Of a DNA stretch of 50,150 nt, positions 8,011-16,608 are shown in pieces; positions within the stretch are counted from its first letter, which is position 1, and each line of letters starts with the position of its first letter. Both the position numbers and the translations under genes were made by a program. Origin of the DNA: JACKII01 sp963974445 (GTDB taxonomy: Bacteria; Pseudomonadota; Alphaproteobacteria; Bin95); contig CAXBDI010000010.1 of assembly GCA_963974445.1 (NCBI GenBank), positions 1 through 50,150 of the forward strand. Reading direction: 5' to 3'. The notes below the pieces were generated by a model. It saw nothing but the letters and a program-made list of their open reading frames with translations. It ran no database searches and was not told the origin of the DNA.

Positions 8011-9780
8011 CTATGGCAGTGCGAGGGCTCTCTCGGCTTCCGCGAGCGGTACGGCGTCGTCAGAAAGCAGGAACGGCTCCACTGCCACGTCGAACCGGGA
8101 GTCGCTGATCGCCAACGGGTCCTGCGGCGCCAAGCGGTGATCCAGCACCATCCGCGCCAGGAGCAACCGGCGGGCGTCGCCATCCGGTTCGGCGCCGGCC
8201 GTTGCGCCTTCTACAGCCAACAGGGCTGCGGTCATCGCGTGGTAGAGCGCGCCGGCCGCCAGCCGTGCGTGCCGTTCCTGTGCCGCCTCGCTCGCCGCGA
8301 CCTCGCCCGCGAAATCCGCTGCGCGGCGCACGGTCGCCTCCAACTTCGCCGCAAACTCGGGCGGGATGCCGGCGGCGGCCTGGATACGCTCCACCACAAT
8401 ATCGCGGAGCGCCAGGTGCGCCTCTTCCTTCGGGATCGCGCGGGTCACGACGTCGAGGGCATTGATGTTAGATGTGCCTTCCCACAACAGGCCGACATGC
8501 GCGTCGCGGATCAGGCGCGGGTTGATCCAGTCCTCGATATAGCCATTGCCGCCCCGCACCTCCATCGCACCGGTCGCCACCGGGATGTTGTCGCGGCAGG
8601 CGCGGAACTTGAAGATCGGGGTGACGAGGCGCAGGGCCTTGGCAGCCCGCGCGTCGCCCTGGTGCGCCAACTCCATCACCCAGCCGGAGAACAGAAAGGC
8701 GGAGAGCGCCTGCTCCGTCGGCACCAGGATTTTCATGAGTTGGCGGCGCATCAGCGGCAGATCGATGATGGTTTGGCCGAACACCACCCGGCTTTGCGCC
8801 GCCGCCTTCGCCTCGTTCCAGCAGCGCCGCATCATCGCCGCCGCCCGCACGCCGTGGCTCAAGCGGGAGAAGTTGACGGTGCGCATGATCTGCTTGATGC
8901 CGTTGCCTTCGACGCCGATCAGGTGCGCCTCGGCGCCATCCAAGATGATCTCGCCGCTCGGCATATCCTTGGTGCCGAGTTTGTCCTTCAGGCGCATGAT
9001 GCGGTAGTCGTTGCGGGCGCCGTCGGCCTTCCATTTCGGCACGTAGAACATACTAAGTCCGCGCGTGCCCGCCGCCGCACCCTCCGGCCGGGCGAGCAGC
9101 AGGATGACCTCGGCGTCGGCGTTCGAGCAGAACCACTTGTCGCCATGAATGCGCCAGGTGCCGTCCGGTTGCGGCACAGCCCGCGTTTCCAGATTGCCAA
9201 CGTCGGAGCCCGCACCTTTCTCCGTCATCAGATGGGCGCAGCGCCAAAGATCGTCGAGGTTGTCGGCGAGGACGTGCGGGCGCAGCTTCTCCCGCAACTC
9301 GTCGGAGGCGAAGGCTTCGATCAGCGACCAGCCGCTGTCGGTCATGCTGACCGGGCACATCACCCCGAACTCGCCTTGCACGAACAAATACTGCAACGCA
9401 TATTTGACCAGGGGCGACCAGGGCCGGTCGCGGCCGAACTGCCCCTCGGCGTGGGCGGCGCGGTGGATGCCAAAGCGTTGATAGGCGATCCGCTCCATCT
9501 CCCGATAGGCCGGATGCATTTCGATCCACTGCTCATCGCGGCCAAAACGGTCGCGATGATGCAGCACCGGTGGGTGCTTGTCCGCCAAATCGGACAGATG
9601 GTCCAGTTCGCCGCCCGCAACCTCTCCCAGCGCCTGCAAGTGCGGCCAGATCGCGTGCAAGGATTGGCCGTCCAGGTATTGGTGCAGGCCGTCCTGCAAG
9701 CCGCGGTCGATATCGAAGAAGTTCAACCCGCGGCAATCGCGGGCAACCCAATCTTCCAGGGGACGGGCGGAGGCGCTCAT
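8011..9780 (-). CDS. Acyl-CoA dehydrogenase, long AidB/DmdC-like type
   Basis: A flavoprotein of about 589 residues catalysing alpha,beta-desaturation of an acyl-CoA with transfer to electron-transferring flavoprotein. Seen are the FAD/substrate segments MTEKGAGSDVGNLET and WFCSNADAEVILLLARP, the KDKLGTKDMPSGEI loop, and GGNGYIEDWINPRLIRDA followed by the LLWEGTSNINALDV segment that carries the catalytic Glu in this family. The long C-terminal extension is typical of AidB-like members. The start is set at 9780 (MSASARPLED). The frame stays open to 10110, but that extension lies over the regulator gene and does not resemble the family. It is transcribed leftward, after the FNR-like regulator. 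Confidence 0.9.
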   Translation of the reverse strand: MSASARPLEDWVARDCRGLNFFDIDRGLQDGLHQYLDGQSLHAIWPHLQALGEVAGGELDHLSDLADKHPPVLHHRDRFGRDEQWIEMHPAYREMERIAYQRFGIHRAAHAEGQFGRDRPWSPLVKYALQYLFVQGEFGVMCPVSMTDSGWSLIEAFASDELREKLRPHVLADNLDDLWRCAHLMTEKGAGSDVGNLETRAVPQPDGTWRIHGDKWFCSNADAEVILLLARPEGAAAGTRGLSMFYVPKWKADGARNDYRIMRLKDKLGTKDMPSGEIILDGAEAHLIGVEGNGIKQIMRTVNFSRLSHGVRAAAMMRRCWNEAKAAAQSRVVFGQTIIDLPLMRRQLMKILVPTEQALSAFLFSGWVMELAHQGDARAAKALRLVTPIFKFRACRDNIPVATGAMEVRGGNGYIEDWINPRLIRDAHVGLLWEGTSNINALDVVTRAIPKEEAHLALRDIVVERIQAAAGIPPEFAAKLEATVRRAADFAGEVAASEAAQERHARLAAGALYHAMTAALLAVEGATAGAEPDGDARRLLLARMVLDHRLAPQDPLAISDSRFDVAVEPFLLSDDAVPLAEAERALALP

Positions 9781-9883
9781 GATTGGTCCTGTCGAGGTAA
9801 TTCTGGAATGGCCGCAAGCTAGACGAAGCGTCGCCACGGCGCAATTTTTCAGCGATCCTGGGACGGCATCTGCCGGGTTGCCT

Positions 9884-10648
9884 TCAGAGCAGCGGCCGCT
9901 TTCGCGGCGGCGTGTCATCGACTTTCGCCAATTCGAACAGCTTATCGGGGTCGATGATCTGCAATGTCCGCCCGTGCCATTTGACGACATTCTCCCGCCG
10001 CAATTTGCGCAGCGTCTTGTTCGTGTGGACCAGCGAGAGCCCCAGCGCATCCGCCATATTCTGCTGGGTGAACGGCATATCCATGACCGTATCGGTAGCC
10101 AGCCCAACATCCCTGGCGCGGCGATGGATCGCCCAGATACCGAACGCGACGCGTTCCAGGCCGTTGCGGCGGCCGACCGTCAGCAGGTGATCGCCCAGAA
10201 AATACTCTTCTCGGGCGGCCAGCCAGGCGACATCGAAGCCTCGCGCCGGAATTTGCGTGAACATCCGATGAAAATCGGACCGGCGGAACACACACAGCAG
10301 CATCTTCGTCGTCGCCTCGACCGTGTGTTCCATTTCCATCATGACCGCAGCCTGCAAGCCAATGAAGTCGCCTGGAAATACAAAGCCGATGACTTGCCGC
10401 CGACCGTCTTCCAATGTTTTGTAGCGGATGCCGGCGCCTTGCAAAACAGTGAATAGATGCGGGCTTGTGGAGCCTTCCATAATAACTGCTGAACCGGGGT
10501 CTACGTCCAACTCCCCTGTTTTAAAACCCTCCATGAATTCTTCTTCGGCTTCGTCAAAATCTTCGAAGCATTCTTGTTTGCGGAGCGGACAAGAGGCGCA
10601 ATGCACCCGCATAGTCGGTGCTCCCGATTTTTTCTCAGCCTGTGTCAT
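9884..10648 (-). CDS. Crp/Fnr family regulator with FNR-type cysteines
   Basis: A transcription factor of about 254 residues with a cyclic-nucleotide-binding-like beta barrel (IMEGSTSPHLFTVLQGAGI, GFVFPGDFIGLQ) and a C-terminal helix-turn-helix (FTQQNMADALGLSLVHTNKT). Cysteines C17, C20 and C27 in HCASCPLRKQECF, plus C119 in KMLLCVFRR, match the placing of the [4Fe-4S] ligands of E. coli FNR and alphaproteobacterial FnrL, so it is probably an oxygen-responsive regulator. The start is taken at 10648 (MTQAEKK). The open frame reaches 10882, but that extension overlaps the divergent sigma gene. It is divergent from the ECF sigma factor, with 128 bp between starts. Confidence 0.85.
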   Translation of the reverse strand: MTQAEKKSGAPTMRVHCASCPLRKQECFEDFDEAEEEFMEGFKTGELDVDPGSAVIMEGSTSPHLFTVLQGAGIRYKTLEDGRRQVIGFVFPGDFIGLQAAVMMEMEHTVEATTKMLLCVFRRSDFHRMFTQIPARGFDVAWLAAREEYFLGDHLLTVGRRNGLERVAFGIWAIHRRARDVGLATDTVMDMPFTQQNMADALGLSLVHTNKTLRKLRRENVVKWHGRTLQIIDPDKLFELAKVDDTPPRKRPLL

Positions 10649-10776
10649 AGTTAAAAGTCTTCTTCCGCGGCAATGTTCCACTATCAGGTTAAGCCTGACG
10701 AATTTCGGATTTGCAGAGTGGCCATTCCGGCCCCTCATCATATCCGAGTAATGCGAATGGAGGGCAGGTAAACTTG

Positions 10777-11256
10777 ATGGATTTTGAAAAAATGTTGGTC
10801 GCACGGATCGGCAAGCTTCGCCGATACGCCTGGAAGCTAGCCCAAAACCCAACGCTCGCCGACGATCTCGTCCAAGAAACACTGTTAAAGGCGTGGCGCA
10901 ATCGGCAAAGCTTCACAGAAGGAACGAACATCGACGCGTGGCTCAACGCGATTCTTCGCAACAGTTTCTTCTCCCAGTACCGTCGATCCAAGTTGATCGA
11001 CGTAGACAGCGACAGTCTGGCGCTCGCCCGGGCTGAAAGCTCTGCCGGCCAGGAGGCAGCTATCATGATCAACGAGTGCGGCAAGTCGATCGACGGGCTG
11101 CCAGGGCCGCAGCGTGAAGCGCTGCTGCTTGTCACGGTTGAAGGCGCTACATACGAGGAAGCCGCCAACAAAATGGGCTGCTCGACAGGCACTATCAAAA
11201 GCCGTATCAACCGGGCGCGTAGCCGCCTTGCAGCCGAAACCCAACCGCCTTCATAA
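10777..11256 (+). CDS. ECF sigma factor, EcfG-like
   Basis: A 159-residue extracytoplasmic-function sigma factor. Region 2 is seen in RIGKLRRYAWKLAQNPTLAD and DLVQETLLKAWRNRQSF. Region 4 is LPGPQREALLLVTVEGATYE followed by GCSTGTIKSRINRARSRLA. The sequence style matches the EcfG group that runs the alphaproteobacterial general stress response, but no NepR or PhyR partner lies nearby, so it may be an accessory paralogue. The start at ATG 10777 is chosen because AGGGCAGG lies at ribosome-site distance; upstream Met codons are less likely. It is divergent from the FNR-like regulator, and the shared 128-bp region probably controls both. Confidence 0.88.
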   Translation: MDFEKMLVARIGKLRRYAWKLAQNPTLADDLVQETLLKAWRNRQSFTEGTNIDAWLNAILRNSFFSQYRRSKLIDVDSDSLALARAESSAGQEAAIMINECGKSIDGLPGPQREALLLVTVEGATYEEAANKMGCSTGTIKSRINRARSRLAAETQPPS

Positions 11257-11257
11257 C

Positions 11258-11449
11258 GCCCTGAAGCGGATACATGCCCGAGTGATGCAGACGCCGGGCC
11301 ATATCGGCCACCTGCTCTCCAGCAACCGTGACGGCATCTTCTGCGAAGGCTATGATCCGAGCACCAAGTTCGAGCGCTCGCAGGCCATCATGAGTGGTGC
11401 CAGCCATTGCGATTTCCGGTATCCGATGAAGGGCGCGGCGGACGATTGA
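11258..11449 (+). pseudogene. C-terminal remnant of an L-2-amino-thiazoline-4-carboxylate hydrolase family gene
   Basis: The frame ending at TGA 11447-11449 translates to a short segment with GHIGHLLSSNRDGIFCEGYD and ERSQAIMSGASHCDFRYPM. This resembles the C-terminal end of the ATC hydrolase family (PF14196 type), where a [RT]xQTIxxGASHCDFRY ending is characteristic. Only the last ~60 residues are present; the rest is gone and the upstream sequence belongs to the sigma factor. An internal ATG (11285) could allow a 54-residue peptide, but no function is likely. It sits beside another decayed gene, marking a degraded patch. Confidence 0.5.
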
Positions 11450-11477
11450 TTCGACACGAACCGCGAAGGGTTACGGG

Positions 11478-11880
11478 ATGAGCGTTTTGATTACCGGCGG
11501 CGCCGGCTTTGTCGGGCTTGAGGTCGCCCGGCAGTTGCTGGCCCATGGGGAACAGGACATCGCTGTCTTCAGCCGCAACCCCTCGCACCGGCGACTGGGT
11601 GATCTGGCAGACCGCCCGACCGCGCTTGCCGGCGATATCGGGAATTTCAGCCACGTACTAAGTGCGGTGCAGAAGACCGGGCGAGCGCGATCCAGACCAA
11701 CGCCATGGGCACCTTCTATGTGCTGGAGGCCGCACGGATGTTCGGCGTCGGGCGGGTCGTGTATTCCAGTCCGACCGCCGGACGATACCTGCGCCCGTGA
11801 GGAATGGGGCTGGCAACCGACACACAATAGAGCGGATCGTGGATGATTTTCTCACGATCCTTTCACCAAAGGGAAGGTAA
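11478..11880 (+). pseudogene. Decayed NAD-dependent epimerase/dehydratase
   Basis: Three pieces of one extended short-chain dehydrogenase/epimerase are seen in different frames. Piece 1 (11478 to about 11680) starts normally with MSVLITGGAGFVGLEVARQL, the NAD-binding Rossmann motif. Piece 2 (11681-11800) reads SAIQTNAMGTFYVLEAARMF then GVGRVVYSSPT, the expected next conserved block, after a small deletion and frame change. Piece 3 (about 11802-11880) reads EEWGWQP, shifts frame, then HTIERIVDDFLTILSPKGR, the usual C-terminal end. About 190 internal residues, including the YxxxK catalytic region, are missing. The product cannot be active. Confidence 0.75.
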
Positions 11881-11886
11881 AACCCC

Positions 11887-12942
11887 ATGAGCACGGAAAC
11901 ACTTCGCGTCGGCCTGATCGGCGCCGGCGGCAACACACGCTCCCGGCACATTCCGGGCTTTCGCGAGCAATCGAATGTAGAGATCACCGCGGTCGCCAAC
12001 CGAAGCCGTGCCTCGAGTCAGGCCGTAGCCGACGAGTTCGGGATCGAAAAAGTCTATGGCGACTGGCAAAGCCTGCTGGCCGACCCGGACGTGGATGCAG
12101 TCTGCATCGGCACCTGGCCCTACATGCACCGCACGCTGACCATCGCCTCGCTGGAGGCTGGCAAGCACGTGCTGTGCGAAGCGCGTATGGCGATGAACCT
12201 GGCGGAGGGGCAGGATATGCTGGCGGCGAGCCAGATGCACCCGAGGCTGGTCGCGCAACTGGTGCCAGCGCCGCACACGCTGGCCTTCGACCAGACCATT
12301 CAAAGCATGGTGGCGGAGGGCTATATCGGCGACCTGATCACGCTCGACGCCCGCATCGCCGCCAACCGCGCCTTTCCGGATGGCGGTGGCACGGTGCACT
12401 GGCGCCAGAACCGCGACCTCTCCGGCAACAACATCATGAACATGGGCATTTGGTACGAGGCGATGATGCGCTGGGTCGGCCAGGCGCGGACCGTCATGGC
12501 CGTCGGCCAAAGCGTCGTAAAATACAGATACGATGATAACGGCTACCGTACCGCGATGCAGATTCCCGACCACGTCGATGTCATCGGCGAGTTGGAGCAG
12601 GGCGGCCAGATGCGCTTCAACGTCTCCAGCGTCGTCGGCCACATGCCGAACCTGGCAGACGTGCACCTGTTCGGAACCGAGGGCACCATCCGGCTGTATC
12701 AGCCGGTTGGCGGTCAGTTGCAACTCTCCGCCGGCAAGCGCGACGATGCGGACCTCTCGCCGGTTACCATCGACCCGGCGAAAAAGGGCGGCTGGCGCGT
12801 CGAGGAGGAATTCGTCAACGCGGTTCGCGGCGTGGAGCCGGTGACACACACCGACCTGACCACCGGCTGCAAATACATGGAATGGACCGACGCGGTAACC
12901 CTGTCGCTGCGCCAGAACATGGCGGTGACACTGCCGCTGTAA
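11887..12942 (+). CDS. Gfo/Idh/MocA family oxidoreductase with altered EKP motif
   Basis: A 351-residue NAD(P)-dependent oxidoreductase-like protein. The N-terminal Rossmann domain (RVGLIGAGGNTRSRHIPGF) and C-terminal substrate domain are complete. The canonical E-K-P motif that contributes a catalytic Lys is E98-A99-R100 in GKHVLCEARMAM, so the Lys is missing. This departs from sugar and inositol dehydrogenases of the family and leaves the reaction open. GGAAGG precedes the ATG. The gene follows the degraded epimerase, with which it may once have formed a sugar-related operon (inference). It is convergent with the GMC oxidoreductase. Confidence 0.85.
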   Translation: MSTETLRVGLIGAGGNTRSRHIPGFREQSNVEITAVANRSRASSQAVADEFGIEKVYGDWQSLLADPDVDAVCIGTWPYMHRTLTIASLEAGKHVLCEARMAMNLAEGQDMLAASQMHPRLVAQLVPAPHTLAFDQTIQSMVAEGYIGDLITLDARIAANRAFPDGGGTVHWRQNRDLSGNNIMNMGIWYEAMMRWVGQARTVMAVGQSVVKYRYDDNGYRTAMQIPDHVDVIGELEQGGQMRFNVSSVVGHMPNLADVHLFGTEGTIRLYQPVGGQLQLSAGKRDDADLSPVTIDPAKKGGWRVEEEFVNAVRGVEPVTHTDLTTGCKYMEWTDAVTLSLRQNMAVTLPL

Positions 12943-12974
12943 CCGGCGGGGGCCGCGGGGGTCCCCACCTCCCC

Positions 12975-14813
12975 TTAGGCCACGAAGTTTGCGACCACGA
13001 CACCATGCTCCAGCGCGATCATCTCGGCGGCTTTTTCGCCGATCATGATCGCGGCGGCGTTGGTGTTGCCGCTGACGATTTCCGGCATGACGCTGGCATC
13101 AGCAACGCGCAGGTTGGCAACGCCGAACACCTTCAAGGCCGGATCGACCACGTCACCGATACGGCAGGTGCAGCAGAGGTGATAGACGGTGGTGGAGAAG
13201 TGCAGCGCCATGTTTTCCAACAGCGCATCGCTCGGCGGCCGATCAGGGTCGTAGCCGTGCAGCACCGCCAGCTTCGGCGGAATGTTGAGCGGGCCGGGCT
13301 TCTTGTCGCCGGGCCAGTTGTCCATAATCTCCAGCGCGCGCCGCATGACCGCCACCATGACTTTCAGGTCATAGGGATCGGCAAAGTAATTCATGCGGAT
13401 ATCCGGCTTGTCCAGCGGATCGGCGGAGCGCAGCACGATCTCCCCCTCACTCTTCGGCAACACCGGATTGGCGAGCGCGATGACGCTTTCCTTGTCCGGC
13501 GCGAGCGTGGCGGCGGGATCGGCGAAATACTCTTTCAAATTGATGCACAGCCGCTCGCCCAGCAGCGACGCGTCATAGCCGCAGGGTGCAAACCCGATCT
13601 GGGCATCGTGACTGTGCGGGTCGCCGAGGCCGGTCGAGAAGAAAGCAACCGCGTCGTAGATCGAGGACGAGGCCAGGCCTTCGCCAGTCTCCAGCCACTG
13701 GCCCAATTGCCGCTCTGCCTCCGCCTTCAGGCCGGCCAATTCCGGCGGCAGGTTCACGTCATCCGCAGGATCGGCTGGCAGCGGCCCGGCTGGAGCCCGC
13801 AGGGCGTCCGGACCGGCGGCAACGCCGATCTCAGCGACAGAGAGGCCAATGCCCGGCGCCTCGAAGTGCAAAGCGCAATGCAAATGGTCTTTCAGGTGTT
13901 TGCCAACGGCGGGCAATTCATGGACGCAGGCAACACCCGCGGCTTCCAACTCCCGCCGCGGGCCGATGCCGGACAGCATCAGGATCTGCGGTGAACCCAC
14001 AGCACCGGCGCTCAGAATGACCTCTTTCCCCGCCATAACAGAAGCGGTCGCGCCATCCGCAGTCCGGTACTCAATCCCCGCCGCGGTAAGGCTAGCGCCT
14101 TCGCCCGTCAACAGCACGCGGGTAACGTGTGCGCCGGTGATGATGGTGAGGTTCGGTCGCGTCTCCGCCGCGTTTTCGAGGAAGGCGTGGAAGGTGCTGG
14201 CGCGCTTGCCGCGACGTGTCGTCGTCTGGAACAGCGATGAGACACCATCCGGCCCGCCCCGGTCACGACCGTTATAGTCCCCCCGCGGGATGCCAGCCGC
14301 CTCTGCCGCGCCGACGAAATCGCGCGCGGCCGGGATGACGGGTGAGCGGACGGAAACGCCGAGCGGCCCACCCTGCCCGTGCGATGCGCCGTCAACCGTT
14401 ATCTCGTTGCTGGGCGTCAGGTCTTCACTTTTGCGGAAATACGGCAGAACCTCCTCGAAGCTCCAGCCATCGGCGCCCAGTTCCGCCCATTTGTCAAAAT
14501 CGCCGGGGTGACCGCGCACATAGGCCATGTAGTTGATACCGGACGACCCGCCCAGCATTTTGCCACGGGGAACGGGCATACGCTGGTTGCGCAGGCCGAG
14601 GCCGGCCTTGCCGGGATCGGCGTCGAACATCCAGTCGGTTGCGGGATCGAGTTGTAGGCTGGCAACAGCTACCGGCATCGATTCATGCGGCGGCGGCCGG
14701 TCGCCAGCCTCGATCAGGGCTACCCGGCAGTTTGGATCCTCACTCAACCGCGTGGCAATCACCGCGCCGGCCGAACCGCCACCAACCACAACGAAATCAA
14801 AATCATCAGCCAT
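12975..14813 (-). CDS. GMC family FAD oxidoreductase, choline dehydrogenase-like
   Basis: A 612-residue flavoprotein that oxidises an alcohol to an aldehyde or ketone. The FAD-binding GxGxxG region is FDFVVVGGGSAGAVIATRL. The first GMC signature is PRGKMLGGSSGINYMAYVRG and the second is SAGAVGSPQILMLSGIG. The active-site His lies in STTVYHLCCTCRIG and the Asn in EIVSGNTNAAAIMIGEKAAE. It is somewhat longer than typical choline dehydrogenases (about 550), with an internal insertion around residues 320-390. It is divergent from the Baeyer-Villiger-type monooxygenase and may act in the same catabolic route (inference). Substrate unknown. Confidence 0.9.
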   Translation of the reverse strand: MADDFDFVVVGGGSAGAVIATRLSEDPNCRVALIEAGDRPPPHESMPVAVASLQLDPATDWMFDADPGKAGLGLRNQRMPVPRGKMLGGSSGINYMAYVRGHPGDFDKWAELGADGWSFEEVLPYFRKSEDLTPSNEITVDGASHGQGGPLGVSVRSPVIPAARDFVGAAEAAGIPRGDYNGRDRGGPDGVSSLFQTTTRRGKRASTFHAFLENAAETRPNLTIITGAHVTRVLLTGEGASLTAAGIEYRTADGATASVMAGKEVILSAGAVGSPQILMLSGIGPRRELEAAGVACVHELPAVGKHLKDHLHCALHFEAPGIGLSVAEIGVAAGPDALRAPAGPLPADPADDVNLPPELAGLKAEAERQLGQWLETGEGLASSSIYDAVAFFSTGLGDPHSHDAQIGFAPCGYDASLLGERLCINLKEYFADPAATLAPDKESVIALANPVLPKSEGEIVLRSADPLDKPDIRMNYFADPYDLKVMVAVMRRALEIMDNWPGDKKPGPLNIPPKLAVLHGYDPDRPPSDALLENMALHFSTTVYHLCCTCRIGDVVDPALKVFGVANLRVADASVMPEIVSGNTNAAAIMIGEKAAEMIALEHGVVVANFVA

Positions 14814-14946
14814 GTCCGTTTTCCTCCAAAAGTCGGAAGGTTCTCGCGTTCCTTAGGGTGGCGATAGTGAAGGCATCTCGACGCGATGGCAAACAGGCTT
14901 AAGCGCGGTATAGTAAATCATCAAGATCTCGAGGAAGGACCGAACC

Positions 14947-16593
14947 ATGGCGCCCGACAGCATCACCCAGGAAAAGACAGACACCCGCTCTGCCGATGGC
15001 CTCGACTACGATTCGATTATCATTGGCGCCGGTATTTCCGGCCTGTACCAACTCTACCGCCTGCGCCAGCAGGGCCAGAAGGTGCGGGTGTTCGAGATGG
15101 GCACCGGCGTTGGCGGCACCTGGTATTGGAACCGTTATCCCGGCTGCCGTTTCGATTCCGAAAGCTATTCCTACGGCTATTCCTGGAGCCAGGAAATTCT
15201 GGACGAGTGGGATTGGACCGAGCATTTCGCGCCGCAGCCGGAAACGGAGAAGTACCTGAACTTCGTCGCCGATAAGTTCGACTTGCGCAAAGACATTCAG
15301 TTCAAATCACGGGTCGCCGCAGCGCATTACCAGGCCGAGACCAAGTCCTGGAAAGTCACGCTGAACGATGGCGCCGAGCACACCTGCCGGTGGCTGGTGA
15401 CGGCCATCGGCCCCCTCTCCGCCCCTACCTACCCGCGGATCAAGGGCCGAGACCGCTATAAGGGCGAGGCCTATCACACCGGCCTTTGGCCGAAGCACGA
15501 CGTCTCGTTCGAAGGCAAGCGGGTGGCGGTGATCGGCACCGGCGCCACCGGGGTTCAGGCGATCACCGAAATCGCCAAGACCGCGAAGACGCTAACCGTG
15601 TTTCAGCGCCGGCCGAACTGGTGCAAGCCGCTGATGAACCGCCCGATCTCCCAGGACGAGATGGAGGAAATCCGCCGGGACTACCCGGACATCTTCCGCA
15701 GATGTCAGGAATCGGCCACGTGTTTCCTGCACACACCGGACAAGCGCAACACCTTCGATCTTTCGAAGGCGCAGCGGGAGGCGTTCTGGCAGCATCAGTA
15801 CGACTCGCCGGGGTTCGCCATGTGGGTCGGAAATTTCCGCGACATCCTGCTGAACCGCGAGGCCAACGCCGAGGTCTCCGACTTCGTCGCCCGCAAAATT
15901 CGCGAGCGGGTTAAGGACCCGGAGGTTGCGGAACTGCTGGTGCCGAACGATCACGGCTTTGGAACGCGGCGAGTACCACAGGAAAGCGGCTATTACGAGG
16001 TCTACAACCAGGACAATGTCGAACTGGTCAGCATCTTTAAAACGCCGATCGAAGAGATCACCGAGACGGGTCTGCGCACCAGCGACCGCGAGTTCGAGTT
16101 CGACATGATCGTCTATGCAACCGGTTTCGATGCGATCACCGGCAGTTTCGACCGCATCGACATTCGCGGTGCCAATGGACTGAAACTCAAGGACAAGTGG
16201 TCCGGCGGGCCGAAGACCTTTGTCGGCGTGATGGTCGAAGGCTTTCCGAATTTCTTCATGCTGATGGGCCCGCATACGGCGCTCGGCAATATCCCGCGCA
16301 GCATCGAATATGCGGTGGAATGGGTCGACGACTGTATCGGCTATCTGCATGCCAACGATTACACCTACGCCGAACCAACACCCGAGGCCGAGGCCGATTG
16401 GACCAAGTTCGTCGTCAAGAGCAACGAGGGGCTACTGTCGTCGGAGGTCGATAGCTGGATGACCGGCGTCAACCAGAACGTCGACGGCAAACAAACCCGC
16501 ATCATCGCTCGCTACAGCGGCACCGCGCCCGCCTTCCGCGAATGGTGCGACCGGGTCGCCGCCAACGGCTATAGAGAACTGGAAAAGAGCTAG
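14947..16593 (+). CDS. Flavin-containing monooxygenase, Baeyer-Villiger type
   Basis: A 548-residue class B flavoprotein monooxygenase with two Rossmann motifs: FAD-binding IIIGAGISG (about 24-32) and NADPH-binding VAVIGTGATG (about 193-202). Between them lies the Baeyer-Villiger fingerprint as Y171-x-G-x3-H177-x3-W181-P182; the consensus begins with Phe, here Tyr. GTGVGGTWYWNRYPGCRFD is the standard post-FAD motif of cyclohexanone monooxygenase relatives. It probably inserts oxygen into a ketone to give an ester or lactone. GAGGAAGGA precedes the ATG. A VOC-family gene follows after 15 bp. The substrate is unknown. Confidence 0.9.
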   Translation: MAPDSITQEKTDTRSADGLDYDSIIIGAGISGLYQLYRLRQQGQKVRVFEMGTGVGGTWYWNRYPGCRFDSESYSYGYSWSQEILDEWDWTEHFAPQPETEKYLNFVADKFDLRKDIQFKSRVAAAHYQAETKSWKVTLNDGAEHTCRWLVTAIGPLSAPTYPRIKGRDRYKGEAYHTGLWPKHDVSFEGKRVAVIGTGATGVQAITEIAKTAKTLTVFQRRPNWCKPLMNRPISQDEMEEIRRDYPDIFRRCQESATCFLHTPDKRNTFDLSKAQREAFWQHQYDSPGFAMWVGNFRDILLNREANAEVSDFVARKIRERVKDPEVAELLVPNDHGFGTRRVPQESGYYEVYNQDNVELVSIFKTPIEEITETGLRTSDREFEFDMIVYATGFDAITGSFDRIDIRGANGLKLKDKWSGGPKTFVGVMVEGFPNFFMLMGPHTALGNIPRSIEYAVEWVDDCIGYLHANDYTYAEPTPEAEADWTKFVVKSNEGLLSSEVDSWMTGVNQNVDGKQTRIIARYSGTAPAFREWCDRVAANGYRELEKS

Positions 16594-16608
16594 AGGAAGC
16601 ACTGAGCT

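Noticed and set aside
9781..10110. Long N-terminal extension of the acyl-CoA dehydrogenase frame
   Set aside because: It lies over the FNR-like regulator in another frame and does not resemble the family; the start at 9780 fits better.
12943..12974. Intrinsic terminator between the Gfo/Idh and GMC genes
   Set aside because: The stretch is G/C-rich with possible pairing but no clean stem-loop and no T-run.
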